Below, one piece after another: positions 5,830-13,549 of a DNA stretch of 18,001 nucleotides. The first letter of the stretch is position 1; each line of letters starts with the position of its first letter. The notes under the pieces were generated by a model, which made no database searches, was not told the DNA's origin, and worked only from the letters and a program-made list of their open reading frames with translations. The position numbers were made by a program, and so were the translations under genes. Source of the stretch: 13-2-20CM-68-14 sp046723355 (GTDB taxonomy: Bacteria; Actinomycetota; Thermoleophilia; Gaiellales; Gaiellaceae); assembly GCA_046723355.1 (NCBI GenBank), contig JBKOUJ010000095.1, forward strand, positions 1 through 18,001, written 5' to 3'.

Positions 5830-8800
5830 GTGGATCCGCTGGCGCCCTTCAGTCCGGAAACGCGCGCCTGGTTCGAGCGCACGTTCGCCGAGCCGACCCC
5901 GGCGCAGGCGCTCGGCTGGCCGGCGATCGCGAGCGGCGGCCACACCCTGATCCAGGCGCCGACCGGGTCGGGAAAGACGCTCGCGGCCTTCCTCTACGGA
6001 ATCGACCAGCTCAATCCTGAGCCGCGCCAGGGGCTGCGCCTGCTCTACGTCTCGCCGCTGAAGGCACTCAATTACGACATCGAGCGGAACCTGCGCGGGC
6101 CGCTGGCAGGGCTCCGCTCCGAGCTGACCGTCGCCGTACGCACCGGGGATACGCCGCAGAAGGAGCGGCAGCGGATGCTCCGGCACGCGCCCGACATTCT
6201 GATCACGACGCCGGAGTCGCTCTTCCTGATGCTGACCTCGCAGGCGCGGGAGATCCTCGGCGGCGTCCGAACGCTGATCCTGGACGAGGTGCACGCAGTC
6301 GCCGGCACGAAGCGCGGGGCCCACCTCGCGCTGTCCGTCGAGCGCTTGCAGCGGCTGGTCGGCGAGCCCGTGCAGCGGATCGGCCTCTCGGCGACCCAGC
6401 GGCCGCTCGAGGAGATCGGCCGCTTCGTCTCCGGCGGCCGCGAGATCGAGCTCGTCGACGCAGGGCGTGCCAAGGAGCTCGACCTCGAGATCGTGGTGCC
6501 CCTCGACGACATGACGGTTCCGGAGGAGGGCTCGTTCAATTCCGTCTGGCCGTCGATCTACCCCAAGATCCTCGAGCTCGTCTCCGAGCACCGCTCGACG
6601 ATCGTCTTCGTCAACAACCGCCGGCTCGCCGAGCGACTCGCGCTGCGGCTCAACGAGCTGGCGCAAGGCGGCGCTCGCGACGCCGCTTCAGAGGAGGTGC
6701 CGGCTTCGCCGGCGGCTCTGCCTCCAGTGGAGATCGCTCGCGCGCACCACGGCTCGCTCGCCCGGGAGCAGCGGCTCGAGGTCGAGGAGCTGCTCAAGAA
6801 GGGCGAGATCCCGTGCCTGGTGGCGACCTCTTCCCTCGAGCTCGGCATCGACATGGGCGCGGTCGACCTTGTTGTCCAGGTCGAGAGCCCGAAGTCGGTC
6901 GCTCGGGGGCTGCAGCGGATCGGCCGCGCCGGCCACGAGCTCGGCGCCGTCTCGAAGGGCCGAATCTTCCCGAAGTTCCGCGCCGACCTCCTCGAGGCTG
7001 CGGTGGTCGCCAAGCGCATGGGCGAGGGGGCGATTGAGGAGACGGCGATCCCGCGCAACCCACTTGACGTGCTCGCGCAGCAGATCGTCGCGATCTGCGC
7101 CGACGAGGAGATGGAGCTCGACGAGCTGCATCGGCTCGTCCGCGCCGCTTACCCGTTCGCGGAGCTCTCACGAGTGCAACTCGAGAACGTCCTCGACATG
7201 CTCGCCGGCCGCTACCCCTCGGACGAATTCGCGGAGTTGCGGCCGCGGATCGTCTGGGACCGCACCGCGGGAGTCGTCCGAGGGCGGCAGGGGGCGCGAC
7301 GCCTTGCGGTCACAAACGCCGGGACGATCCCCGACCGCGGGCTCTTCGGCGTCCACCTTGTGGACGGCGGCGGCCGCGTCGGCGAGCTCGACGAGGAGAT
7401 GGTGTACGAGGCTCGCGCCGGCCAGACGTTCCTGCTCGGCGCCTCCACGTGGCGGATCGAGGAGATCACCCGCGACCGGGTGCTCGTCTCACCCGCGCCG
7501 GGCGTGCCGGGCGCGGTGCCGTTCTGGCGCGGCGAAGGCATCGGCCGCCCGTACGAGCTCGGCGAGGCGGTTGGTGCAGTCACCCGGGAGCTGACGGCCC
7601 TGCCCGACGCGAAGGCGAAGGCGAAGCTGCGCGACGAGCATGCGTTGGACGAGCGGGCGGCGCAGAACCTGCTCCAGTTCCTGAGCGAGCAGGCGGCCGC
7701 GACCGGCGCCCTACCCTCCGACCGCACGATCGTTGTCGAACGCTTCCGCGACGAGATCGGCGACTGGCGGCTCTGCATCCTGACGCCGTTCGGGGCCCGC
7801 GTGCACGCGCCGTGGGCGCTCGCGCTCACGGTCCGCGTGCGCGACTCGCTCGGCCTGGATGCGAACGCGATCTGGTCGGACGACGGGATCGCGATCCACC
7901 TCCCGGACGCCGATGCCGCGCCGCCGAGCGACCTCGTCGTGATCGATCCCGAGGAGATCGAGGAGCTGGTGGTCAACGAGGTCGGCGACTCGGCCCTCTT
8001 CGGGGCACGCTTCCGGGAAAATGCGGCTCGCGCGCTCCTGATCCCGCGGCGACGGCCCGACCAGCGGACGCCGCTCTGGCAGCAGCGGCTGAAGGCGCAG
8101 TCCCTGCTCCAGGTGGCCCGCAAGTACCCGGCCTTTCCCGTCGTGCTCGAGACGTACCGCGAATGTCTCCAGGACGTCTTCGACCTGCCGGCGCTGAAGC
8201 GGTTGCTCCAGGGTCTGCGCACCCGGCAGATCGACCTCGTCGACGTCGAGACGCCGTCCGCCTCGCCCTATTCAGCCTCGCTGCTCTTCGACTACGTCGC
8301 CACGTACATGTACGAGGACGACACGCCTCCGGCCGAGCGGCGGGCCCAGGCGCTCTCGCTCGACCGTGAGCTCCTGCGTGAGCTGCTCGGCCAGGAAGAG
8401 CTCAGGGACTTGCTTGATCCCAACGCGGTCGAGGAGGTCGAGGCCCAGCTCCGCGGCGCCCAGCGGAACCCGGATGACCTGCACGATCTCCTGCGGCTAC
8501 GCGGCGACCTGAAACCGGGTGAGTACGACGAAGCGTTCGCCGCCATCCTGGTCGCGGAGCGGCGGGCACTTCAGGTTCGCGTCGGCGGCGAGGAGCGGCT
8601 GATTGCGGCCGAGGACGCGGGGCGCTACCGCGACGCCCTCGGCGTGATGCCGCCGGCCGGCCTGCCCGACGTCTACCTCGAGGGCGGCGAGCAACCCCTG
8701 CGTGCTCTGGTTCTGCGGTACGCGAAGGGACGCGGCCCGTTCACGGCCGCCGAGGCGAATGAGCGGTTCGGCACCGACGTGGAGCCCGTCCTGCGCGAGC

Positions 8801-10137
8801 TCGAGCGCGAGGAGCTGCTCGTCCGCGGCGAGCTGCGCCCGGGCGGAACCGAACGGGAATGGTGCGACCCGGACGTCCTGCGGCGGCTCCGGCGGGCCTC
8901 GCTCGCGGCGCTACGCAAGGAGGTCGAGCCCGCGGAGCGAGCGGCGCTCGGGCGCTTCCTGCCGAGCTGGCACGGGATCGACCGTCGTGCGACGCTGCGC
9001 GAGGCACTCGTCCCGCTGCAGGCGCTCGCGTTGCCCGTCTCGCTCTGGGAGTCCGAGGTCCTGCCGCGGCGCGTGCCCGGCTATCAGCCGGCGGAGCTCG
9101 ATCAGCTCTGCGCAACCGGCGAGGTCGTCTGGGTCGGGGCCGGGCTGGACCGCGTTGCGGTCTACTTCCGTGAGGACGCGCCGGTGCTCGGGCAGGTGTC
9201 CGCGGCCGACCGGCCGGACGGCGAGCTCCACGACCGGCTCCGTGCTGCGCTCGAAAGCTCGGCACTCTTCTGGTTCGATCTGCTCGCGGAAACTGGGCTC
9301 GAGACGGAGGAGGCCCTGCCGGCGCTCTGGGATCTCGTCTGGGCGGGCGAGGTCACGAACGACGCGTGGCAGCCGCTCCGGGCGGGCCGCCGCTACGGCA
9401 TCCCCAAGCCGCAGCGCCGGCCGCGCCGCTTCTCGCGCCGGCGCGCCAGCGAGATTACCGCCACGCAGGGGCGCTGGTCGCGGACGGAGCATCTGTTCGG
9501 GACCCGTCCGGGGTCTGACCCCGGACATGGCCCGGATCGGCGCGCGCTGGCCGAGCTGCTGCTGGAGCGGCACGGAATCGTCACCCGCGACGGCGTCCGC
9601 GCCGAGGGCATCACGGGCGGCTACGGCGCCGTCTACGGCGAGCTGAAGGCGCTCGAGACGCTCGGCCTCTGCCGCCGCGGTTACTTCGTCGAGGGCCTCG
9701 GCGGCGCCCAGTTCGCCCTCGGGGGCGCCGTCGAACGCTTGCGCGAGCTGCGTCCACGCGAGGATGACGACCGCGACACGCTCGTGCTCGCCGCCGCGGA
9801 CCCGGCGCAGCCCTATGGAGCCGCCTTGCCGTGGCCGAAGCGGGCGGGGGCGAGGGCGGCCAGGGTCGCAGGCGCACAGGTTGTCCTGCTCGGCGGCGAG
9901 CCGGCACTGTTCGTCGAGCGCGGCGGCCGTTCGCTCGTGCCGCTCCGCGATCCCGACGAGAGCTGGCTGCGGCCGGCGCTTGCCGCGCTCGTCGAGCACG
10001 TTCGCGGCAGCGGTACCCGGAAGCGTCTCGCAGTCGAGCGCTTCGACGGCGAGCCGGTCACCGAAAGCGAGGCGATGCCGCTGCTCGTCGAGGCCGGGTT
10101 CCTCGCAGGCCCACGTCGGGCCGTTCTTCGCCCTTGA
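5830..10137 (+). CDS. lhr: Lhr-type ATP-dependent DNA helicase (superfamily 2)
   Basis: The protein has 1435 residues, close to the long bacterial Lhr proteins (about 1500 in mycobacteria). Helicase core: Q-motif glutamine 26, Walker A APTGSGKT (43-50), Walker B DEVH (152-155), SAT (187-189), motif IV TIVFVNNRRLAERLA, motif V ATSSLELGIDMG (332-343) and motif VI QRIGRAGH (362-369). The Lhr-specific winged-helix and long C-terminal regions follow, to about 1435. It translocates 3'-to-5' on single-stranded DNA in studied homologues and is linked to DNA-damage responses. The GTG start sits seven bases after TAGGCT. Residues about 280-300 form an Ala/Pro-rich insertion containing a GCCGGC repeat. 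A perfect 9-base-arm palindrome sits at codons about 1226-1233. The 3' 80 bases overlap a convergent gene. In Mycobacterium tuberculosis lhr adjoins nei, as it nearly does here. Confidence 0.95.
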   Translation: MDPLAPFSPETRAWFERTFAEPTPAQALGWPAIASGGHTLIQAPTGSGKTLAAFLYGIDQLNPEPRQGLRLLYVSPLKALNYDIERNLRGPLAGLRSELTVAVRTGDTPQKERQRMLRHAPDILITTPESLFLMLTSQAREILGGVRTLILDEVHAVAGTKRGAHLALSVERLQRLVGEPVQRIGLSATQRPLEEIGRFVSGGREIELVDAGRAKELDLEIVVPLDDMTVPEEGSFNSVWPSIYPKILELVSEHRSTIVFVNNRRLAERLALRLNELAQGGARDAASEEVPASPAALPPVEIARAHHGSLAREQRLEVEELLKKGEIPCLVATSSLELGIDMGAVDLVVQVESPKSVARGLQRIGRAGHELGAVSKGRIFPKFRADLLEAAVVAKRMGEGAIEETAIPRNPLDVLAQQIVAICADEEMELDELHRLVRAAYPFAELSRVQLENVLDMLAGRYPSDEFAELRPRIVWDRTAGVVRGRQGARRLAVTNAGTIPDRGLFGVHLVDGGGRVGELDEEMVYEARAGQTFLLGASTWRIEEITRDRVLVSPAPGVPGAVPFWRGEGIGRPYELGEAVGAVTRELTALPDAKAKAKLRDEHALDERAAQNLLQFLSEQAAATGALPSDRTIVVERFRDEIGDWRLCILTPFGARVHAPWALALTVRVRDSLGLDANAIWSDDGIAIHLPDADAAPPSDLVVIDPEEIEELVVNEVGDSALFGARFRENAARALLIPRRRPDQRTPLWQQRLKAQSLLQVARKYPAFPVVLETYRECLQDVFDLPALKRLLQGLRTRQIDLVDVETPSASPYSASLLFDYVATYMYEDDTPPAERRAQALSLDRELLRELLGQEELRDLLDPNAVEEVEAQLRGAQRNPDDLHDLLRLRGDLKPGEYDEAFAAILVAERRALQVRVGGEERLIAAEDAGRYRDALGVMPPAGLPDVYLEGGEQPLRALVLRYAKGRGPFTAAEANERFGTDVEPVLRELEREELLVRGELRPGGTEREWCDPDVLRRLRRASLAALRKEVEPAERAALGRFLPSWHGIDRRATLREALVPLQALALPVSLWESEVLPRRVPGYQPAELDQLCATGEVVWVGAGLDRVAVYFREDAPVLGQVSAADRPDGELHDRLRAALESSALFWFDLLAETGLETEEALPALWDLVWAGEVTNDAWQPLRAGRRYGIPKPQRRPRRFSRRRASEITATQGRWSRTEHLFGTRPGSDPGHGPDRRALAELLLERHGIVTRDGVRAEGITGGYGAVYGELKALETLGLCRRGYFVEGLGGAQFALGGAVERLRELRPREDDDRDTLVLAAADPAQPYGAALPWPKRAGARAARVAGAQVVLLGGEPALFVERGGRSLVPLRDPDESWLRPALAALVEHVRGSGTRKRLAVERFDGEPVTESEAMPLLVEAGFLAGPRRAVLRP
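6699..6713 (+). repeat. GCCGGC-TTC-GCCGGC hairpin within lhr
   Basis: Two copies of the self-complementary hexamer GCCGGC flank TTC, giving a 6-bp stem with a 3-base loop. It lies in the codons of the Ala/Pro-rich insertion between helicase motifs IV and V. It may be a small mobile palindrome or just GC-rich bias. Confidence 0.4.
9506..9526 (+). repeat. Perfect inverted repeat within lhr (GTCCGGGGT-CTG-ACCCCGGAC)
   Basis: The arms are nine bases each and perfectly complementary, with a CTG centre. It lies in frame inside the helicase C-terminal region and encodes part of RPGSDPGHGPD, a linker between SRTEHLFG and the winged-helix segment RRALAELLLERHG. The GGGGTCTGACCCC core resembles dispersed palindromes I recall from many bacterial genomes, some tied to REP-associated transposases. 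No transposase is seen here. Confidence 0.8.
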
Positions 10138-10564
10138 CGAGCCGCCCGAGAATCAAGCCGAAGACCACGTGCCGCCCGGTTGCCTGCGCGAAGGCCCGTC
10201 GATTCGTCAGGAGTGGTGGCAGGCCTTTGTCGCCCCGCGCCGGGTGGTAGCGGTCGACGAAGTAGCAGAGCGGGTAGAGCGTGAGGTGTTCCGCAAGCGC
10301 CATCCCGAGCGCGAGGCGGCGAGGGTCGATCGGAATCCTCTGGCAGACGGCGTCGAAGACGACGCCGAAGGTCGCGCCGTTCAGCGCGTGGAGTACGAAG
10401 CCGGCCGAACGCCAGCGCGGCCCTCGCGTCACCGCCTTCCCGAGGAGCGCGATGTCCGAGTAGTCGCAGCCGAACAGCCGCTGGTCGAGCGGCTCGAGTA
10501 GTCCCCAGACGGTCGCGGCCGCGGCGCCGGCTGAGGCGGGGCGGAGCTTCCGATTCGCCTGCAC
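10058..10564 (-). CDS. Small conserved-looking membrane protein, unknown function
   Basis: The protein has 168 residues from a GTG at 10564 (VQANRKLRPASAGAAAATVW). An in-frame TAG just upstream excludes a longer start nearby. It has several hydrophobic segments: ASAGAAAATVWGLLEPLD (about 10-27), SAGFVLHALNGATFGVVFDAV, RLALGMALAEHLTLYPLCYFV and GRHVVFGLILGRLV. These alternate with conserved-looking charged motifs (FGCDYSDIALLGKAVTRG, DRYHPARGDKGLPPLLTNRRAF). This suggests three or four membrane helices. No family is recognised. It is antisense between lhr and nei. Its last 80 bases overlap the 3' end of lhr, and the final 25 or so residues (Arg-rich) may be dispensable overlap. Divergent from nei, with 18 bases between start codons. 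The helical pattern favours a real gene over a shadow. Confidence 0.65.
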   Translation of the reverse strand: MQANRKLRPASAGAAAATVWGLLEPLDQRLFGCDYSDIALLGKAVTRGPRWRSAGFVLHALNGATFGVVFDAVCQRIPIDPRRLALGMALAEHLTLYPLCYFVDRYHPARGDKGLPPLLTNRRAFAQATGRHVVFGLILGRLVKGEERPDVGLRGTRPRRAAASPRFR

Positions 10565-10569
10565 GGCGC

Positions 10570-10575
10570 TAGCCT
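10570..10575 (+). promoter_or_regulatory. Leaderless-type -10 (TAGCCT) for the Nei-like gene
   Basis: TAGCCT ends seven bases before the ATG at 10583, inside an 18-base divergent gap. No Shine-Dalgarno sequence is present. The best -35 candidate (TTCCGA, 16 bases upstream) is weak. The hexamer overlaps the self-complementary GCTAGC. Confidence 0.4.
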
Positions 10576-10582
10576 GACACGG

Positions 10583-11314
10583 ATGCCTGAAGGTGACGCG
10601 CTCGCTCGGGCCGCGAGGCGGCTGCAGGTGCTTGTCGGCGAGCGGGTCGAGGTCGAGACTCCGCATCCGCGCGCGGCGGTCAAGCAGCTTGCGCCGCGGC
10701 TCGACGGCCGTCGGCTCGAGGCCGTCGAGGCGGCCGGCAAGAACCTGCTCTTGCGCTTCGAAGGCGGCGTCGTCCTGCGCAGCCATCTCCGCATGTCGGG
10801 GCGCTGGCGGGTGCAAGCGAGGGGGTCACGGCTGTTCGGTAGTCCATGGCTCGTCCTTCGGGGCGCCGAGCGCGAAGCCGTCCTCTGGAACGGGCCGGTG
10901 CTGGAGCTCGACGATCACGCCGTCCGCCGGCTCGGCCGCGACATCCTCGCCGAGCCTCCTGACATCGACGGCATGCTTGCGAGTCTGCGCCGCAACCCAA
11001 CCCGAGACATCGGCGACGCGCTTCTCGACCAGCGGCTCGTCGCCGGAATCGGCAACGTCTGGAAGGCGGAGGCGCTCTGGAGGGCTCGCGTCAATCCGTG
11101 GCGCAAGGTCAGCGAGACCTCCGATGACGACGCGCGGGCGATTCTCGAGACAGCGCACGAGCTGATGAGAGGCGCGGTAGACGGCGCGCCGGAGCGCCGC
11201 GCCGTCTATAGGCGCGCCGGTCATGGCTGTCGCCGCTGCGGCACGCCGATCGAGTCCCGCGGACAGGGCGACCAGAACCGCACTGCCTACTGGTGCCCCA
11301 GGTGCCAGCTCTGA
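10583..11314 (+). CDS. nei: Fpg/Nei family DNA glycosylase/AP lyase (endonuclease VIII-like)
   Basis: The protein has 243 residues. The N-terminus MPEGD matches the Nei branch (Fpg/MutM usually begin MPELPE). Pro2 is the Schiff-base nucleophile, Glu3 the acid, and Lys53 in GKNLLLRF the conserved beta-hairpin lysine. The helix-two-turn-helix is IGDALLDQRLVAGIGNVWKAEAL. The C-terminal zinc finger is complete: Cys216, Cys219, Cys238 and Cys241, with Arg233 in the NRTAYWCPRCQ hairpin. Function: excises oxidised bases, mainly pyrimidines in Nei homologues, and cleaves the abasic site. Every catalytic element is intact, so it should be active. The closest model is mycobacterial Nei2 next to lhr. 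Its TGA is one base from the stop of the convergent Zur-like gene. Confidence 0.93.
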   Translation: MPEGDALARAARRLQVLVGERVEVETPHPRAAVKQLAPRLDGRRLEAVEAAGKNLLLRFEGGVVLRSHLRMSGRWRVQARGSRLFGSPWLVLRGAEREAVLWNGPVLELDDHAVRRLGRDILAEPPDIDGMLASLRRNPTRDIGDALLDQRLVAGIGNVWKAEALWRARVNPWRKVSETSDDDARAILETAHELMRGAVDGAPERRAVYRRAGHGCRRCGTPIESRGQGDQNRTAYWCPRCQL

Positions 11315-11315
11315 T

Positions 11316-11744
11316 CTAGCGACAATCCTGACAGGCGCCGCGCAGGAGTACGTCGTGGCCGGCGGTCGTATAGCCGGTCTTACGCTCGACCTGTCGGAGG
11401 GCGTGTTCGAGACCTTCGTCCTCGAATGCCTCGACCTTGCCGCAGCTGTTGCAGACCAGGTGGTGGTGATGGTCGCCTCCCGAATGTGCCGGCTCGAACC
11501 GGGTGATCGCGTCGCCGATCTCCACGCGCTGGACGAAGCCCTGGTCGGCGAGAAGATCGAGGATCCGGTAGACGCTCGCGATCCCGACCCCGCGGCCCTC
11601 GGCCCGTAGTCCGTCGAAGATCTGCTGAGCGGTGAGGCAGCACTCCTGCCGGCCGAGAAGCTGGATCACGGCCCGGCGGGCGCCGCCGCTGCGGTACCCG
11701 GCGCGCTGGAGCTCGTCGAGCGTCTCGGTCGTCCAGTCGGACAT
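11316..11744 (-). CDS. zur: Fur-family transcriptional regulator, probably the zinc sensor Zur
   Basis: The protein has 142 residues. The N-terminal winged helix (about 8-85) contains GYRSGGARRAVIQLLG and the recognition part GIASVYRILDLLADQGFV. The dimer/metal domain has DHHHHLVCNSCG (His92-95, Cys98, Cys101) and a C-terminal CQDC (Cys138, Cys141), i.e. the structural zinc CxxC pair. Fur, Zur, Mur and Nur share this fold. Zur is inferred from the divergent transporter, whose binding protein has zinc-type ligands. With bound metal it should bind the 36-bp palindrome between the two genes and repress both itself and the transporter. The ATG at 11744 is eight bases after a TATCAT -10, so the mRNA is probably leaderless. 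Confidence 0.9.
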   Translation of the reverse strand: MSDWTTETLDELQRAGYRSGGARRAVIQLLGRQECCLTAQQIFDGLRAEGRGVGIASVYRILDLLADQGFVQRVEIGDAITRFEPAHSGGDHHHHLVCNSCGKVEAFEDEGLEHALRQVERKTGYTTAGHDVLLRGACQDCR

Positions 11745-11752
11745 GCGTCTTG

Positions 11753-11782
11753 ATGATAGCGATTCGCATTTTGGAATGAGAA
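11753..11782 (-). promoter_or_regulatory. zur promoter (TTCTCA - 18 bp - TATCAT)
   Basis: On the minus strand, -35 TTCTCA (11782-11777) and -10 TATCAT (11758-11753) are separated by 18 bases. The ATG follows eight bases after the -10. It is the mirror image of the transporter promoter on the other strand and lies under the 36-bp palindrome. Confidence 0.6.
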
Positions 11783-11790
11783 TGACTATC
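11755..11790. promoter_or_regulatory. 36-bp interrupted palindromic operator (probable Zur/Fur box pair)
   Basis: The site reads GATAG, 2 bases, ATTC, 1 base, CATT, 4 bases, AATG, 1 base, GAAT, 2 bases, CTATC. All 13 paired arm positions on each side are complementary. Within it the right-hand 15-mer TGAGAATGACTATCG matches the Fur-type 7-1-7 consensus TGATAATNATTATCA at 11 of 14 positions. The left-hand 15-mer read on the other strand, TGCGAATCGCTATCA, matches at 10 of 14. The outer CTATC arms are part of the -10 elements of both divergent promoters, so occupancy would block both. Confidence 0.8.
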
Positions 11791-11792
11791 GT
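11763..11792 (+). promoter_or_regulatory. Zinc transporter operon promoter (TTCGCA - 18 bp - TATCGT)
   Basis: -35 TTCGCA (11763-11768) and -10 TATCGT (11787-11792) are spaced 18 bases apart. The ATG at 11801 follows after eight bases, with no ribosome binding site between. It mirrors the zur promoter and is covered by the palindromic operator. Confidence 0.6.
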
Positions 11793-11800
11793 TTGCTCGG

Positions 11801-13549
11801 ATGCTGACCCCTTTCCACTTCGTCTTCGTCCAGCGCGGGCTGCTCGAGATCGGGCTCCTCTCGATCGCGGCAGGGCTCCTGGGCCCTTGGTTGGTCCTGC
11901 GCGGGCTCGCGTTCTACACCCACGCCGTCGGCACCGCGGCCTTCCCCGGCCTCGTGCTCGCCGACGGCCTCGGCTTCTCGCCGCCGCTAGGGGCCGCTCT
12001 CGGTGCGGCCGGCTTCGCCGGGGGAGTCGATCTGCTCGGTCGTTCGAGGCGGGCCAGTTACGACACCGAGACCGCGCTGGTTCTGGTTGGGGCTCTTGCG
12101 CTCGGGGTAATCCTCGCCAGCGACGTCTTCCACTCGGGGACGAACGTCGAGACGCTGCTCTTCGGCAGCCTCTTGCTGATCGGGACGCGGGAGCTGGTGC
12201 TCGCCGCGGCCGTCTCGCTGCTTGCGGTGGCCGGCACAGTGGCACTCGGCCGCTTCTGGCTCGTGCGGGGCTTTGATCCCCTCGTCGCCTCGTCGCTCGG
12301 GTCGCGCTCGGCACTTCCGGACGGGGCACTGCTCGGGCTCGTCGCCTTCGCGGCGATCGCAGGGCTCGCCGCGCTCGGGGCGCTGCTTGTCAGCGCGCTG
12401 CTCGTCGTCCCGGCCGCCACCGCTCGGCTCTGGACACGCAGGCTGCTGTCGTGGCAGCTCGCCACGATCGTGCTCGTCGCCGCGGAGGGCGTTGTCGGCC
12501 TGTGGCTCTCGGTCGAGCTGAACGTGCCACCGGGTGCCGCGATCGCCCTGCTCGCCGGCGGCATCTTCGGGCTCGGTGCGCTCGGCCGTCGGTTCGGCGC
12601 GCCTCGGACTCTGGGGCTCGCCACAGCGGCCCTCGGCGCCGTGCTCGGGCTGACCGGCTGCGGGGTCGCGAGCGGCGGTCGTCCCGGGACGGTGGACGTC
12701 GTCGCGACGACGACGCAGATCGCGGACTGGGCTCGCGCTGTCGGCGGGCCGACCGTCTCGGTGCACCAGATCCTGCAACCGAACACCGACCCGCACGAGT
12801 ACGAGCCGCGCCCCGCGGACGTCGAGCGCACGGCCGAAGCGCAGGTCGTCCTCGAGAACGGCGACGAGCTCGACCACTGGATGGGAAAAGTGACCTCGCA
12901 AGCCGGTGGCGGTCCGAAGGTCGTCGACCTCGGCGCCACGGTTCCGGTCGAGCTCCCGGGCGAGAGCTCAGGACCGGAGGCATCGCGGCTCGACCCCCAC
13001 TGGTGGCACGACCCCGTCAACGCCGAGGCCGCGGTGAAGAAGATCCGCGACGTGCTCGTCGCCGAGGACCCGAAGGCGAAGGGTGGATTCGAGCGCAGGG
13101 CCGCCGCCTACATCGCTGCATTGCAGCGTCTCCGCCAACGGACACAGCGCTGCTTCGCAACGGTCCCGCGCGCCGAGCGGAAGCTGGTCACAGATCACGA
13201 TGCGTTCGCTTACTTCGCCCGGCGCTACGGGATCACGATCGTCGGCGCGGTGATCCCGTCGCAGACGACGCAGGCACAACCTTCCGCGGGAGAGACGGCG
13301 AAGCTGGCCGAGCTCGTTCGCCGGGAGCACGTGAAGGCGGTCTTTCCGGAGCGATCGGTCAACGCGCGGCTGGCCGAGACGGTCGCGCGGGAGACCGGGG
13401 CGAGCTCCGATTACCGCCTCTACGGGGACGCGCTCGGGCCGAAGGGGTCGACCGGCGCGACCTATCTGCGCATGGAGGCGGCGAACGCGAACGAGATGGT
13501 CCGGGGGTTCACCGGCGGAGCGCGGGGATGCACAACCGCGACGCCCTAG
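11801..13549 (+). CDS. Fused zinc ABC transporter permease (ZnuB-like) and substrate-binding lipoprotein (ZnuA-like)
   Basis: A single 582-residue frame. Residues 1 to about 265 are an ABC-3 family permease with seven or eight hydrophobic helices (for example LLEIGLLSIAAGLLGPWLVL; ALLVSALLVVPAATARL; GAAIALLAGGIFGLGALG). An Arg-rich loop (GRRFGAPRT) follows, then a hydrophobic run ending in a lipobox, LGLTGC, with Cys287. Residues 288-582 are a complete TroA/ZnuA-type binding protein: VDVVATTTQIADWARAVGG, ligands His332 (DPHEYEP), His400 (DPHWWHDP), His466 (DHDAFAYF) and Asp543 (YGDALGP). His as third ligand is the zinc pattern; manganese-type proteins have Glu. No His-rich loop is present. 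There is no in-frame ATG between the two parts, so the fusion looks real. The next gene begins 22 bases before its end. Confidence 0.92.
   Translation: MLTPFHFVFVQRGLLEIGLLSIAAGLLGPWLVLRGLAFYTHAVGTAAFPGLVLADGLGFSPPLGAALGAAGFAGGVDLLGRSRRASYDTETALVLVGALALGVILASDVFHSGTNVETLLFGSLLLIGTRELVLAAAVSLLAVAGTVALGRFWLVRGFDPLVASSLGSRSALPDGALLGLVAFAAIAGLAALGALLVSALLVVPAATARLWTRRLLSWQLATIVLVAAEGVVGLWLSVELNVPPGAAIALLAGGIFGLGALGRRFGAPRTLGLATAALGAVLGLTGCGVASGGRPGTVDVVATTTQIADWARAVGGPTVSVHQILQPNTDPHEYEPRPADVERTAEAQVVLENGDELDHWMGKVTSQAGGGPKVVDLGATVPVELPGESSGPEASRLDPHWWHDPVNAEAAVKKIRDVLVAEDPKAKGGFERRAAAYIAALQRLRQRTQRCFATVPRAERKLVTDHDAFAYFARRYGITIVGAVIPSQTTQAQPSAGETAKLAELVRREHVKAVFPERSVNARLAETVARETGASSDYRLYGDALGPKGSTGATYLRMEAANANEMVRGFTGGARGCTTATP

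Noticed and set aside
6699..6713. GCCGGC pair as a regulatory hairpin
   Set aside because: It lies well inside the lhr coding region and is of a size that GC bias alone can create, so it is listed only as a low-confidence repeat.
8911..9999. Minus-strand open frame of about 360 codons within lhr
   Set aside because: Antisense of conserved Lhr C-terminal coding sequence, with low-complexity composition and no recognisable motif.
12451..13527. A 359-codon N-terminal extension of the ATPase frame
   Set aside because: It runs in another frame across the binding-protein coding region and has Arg-rich shadow composition. The ABC domain starts at ATG 13528 with a ribosome binding site.
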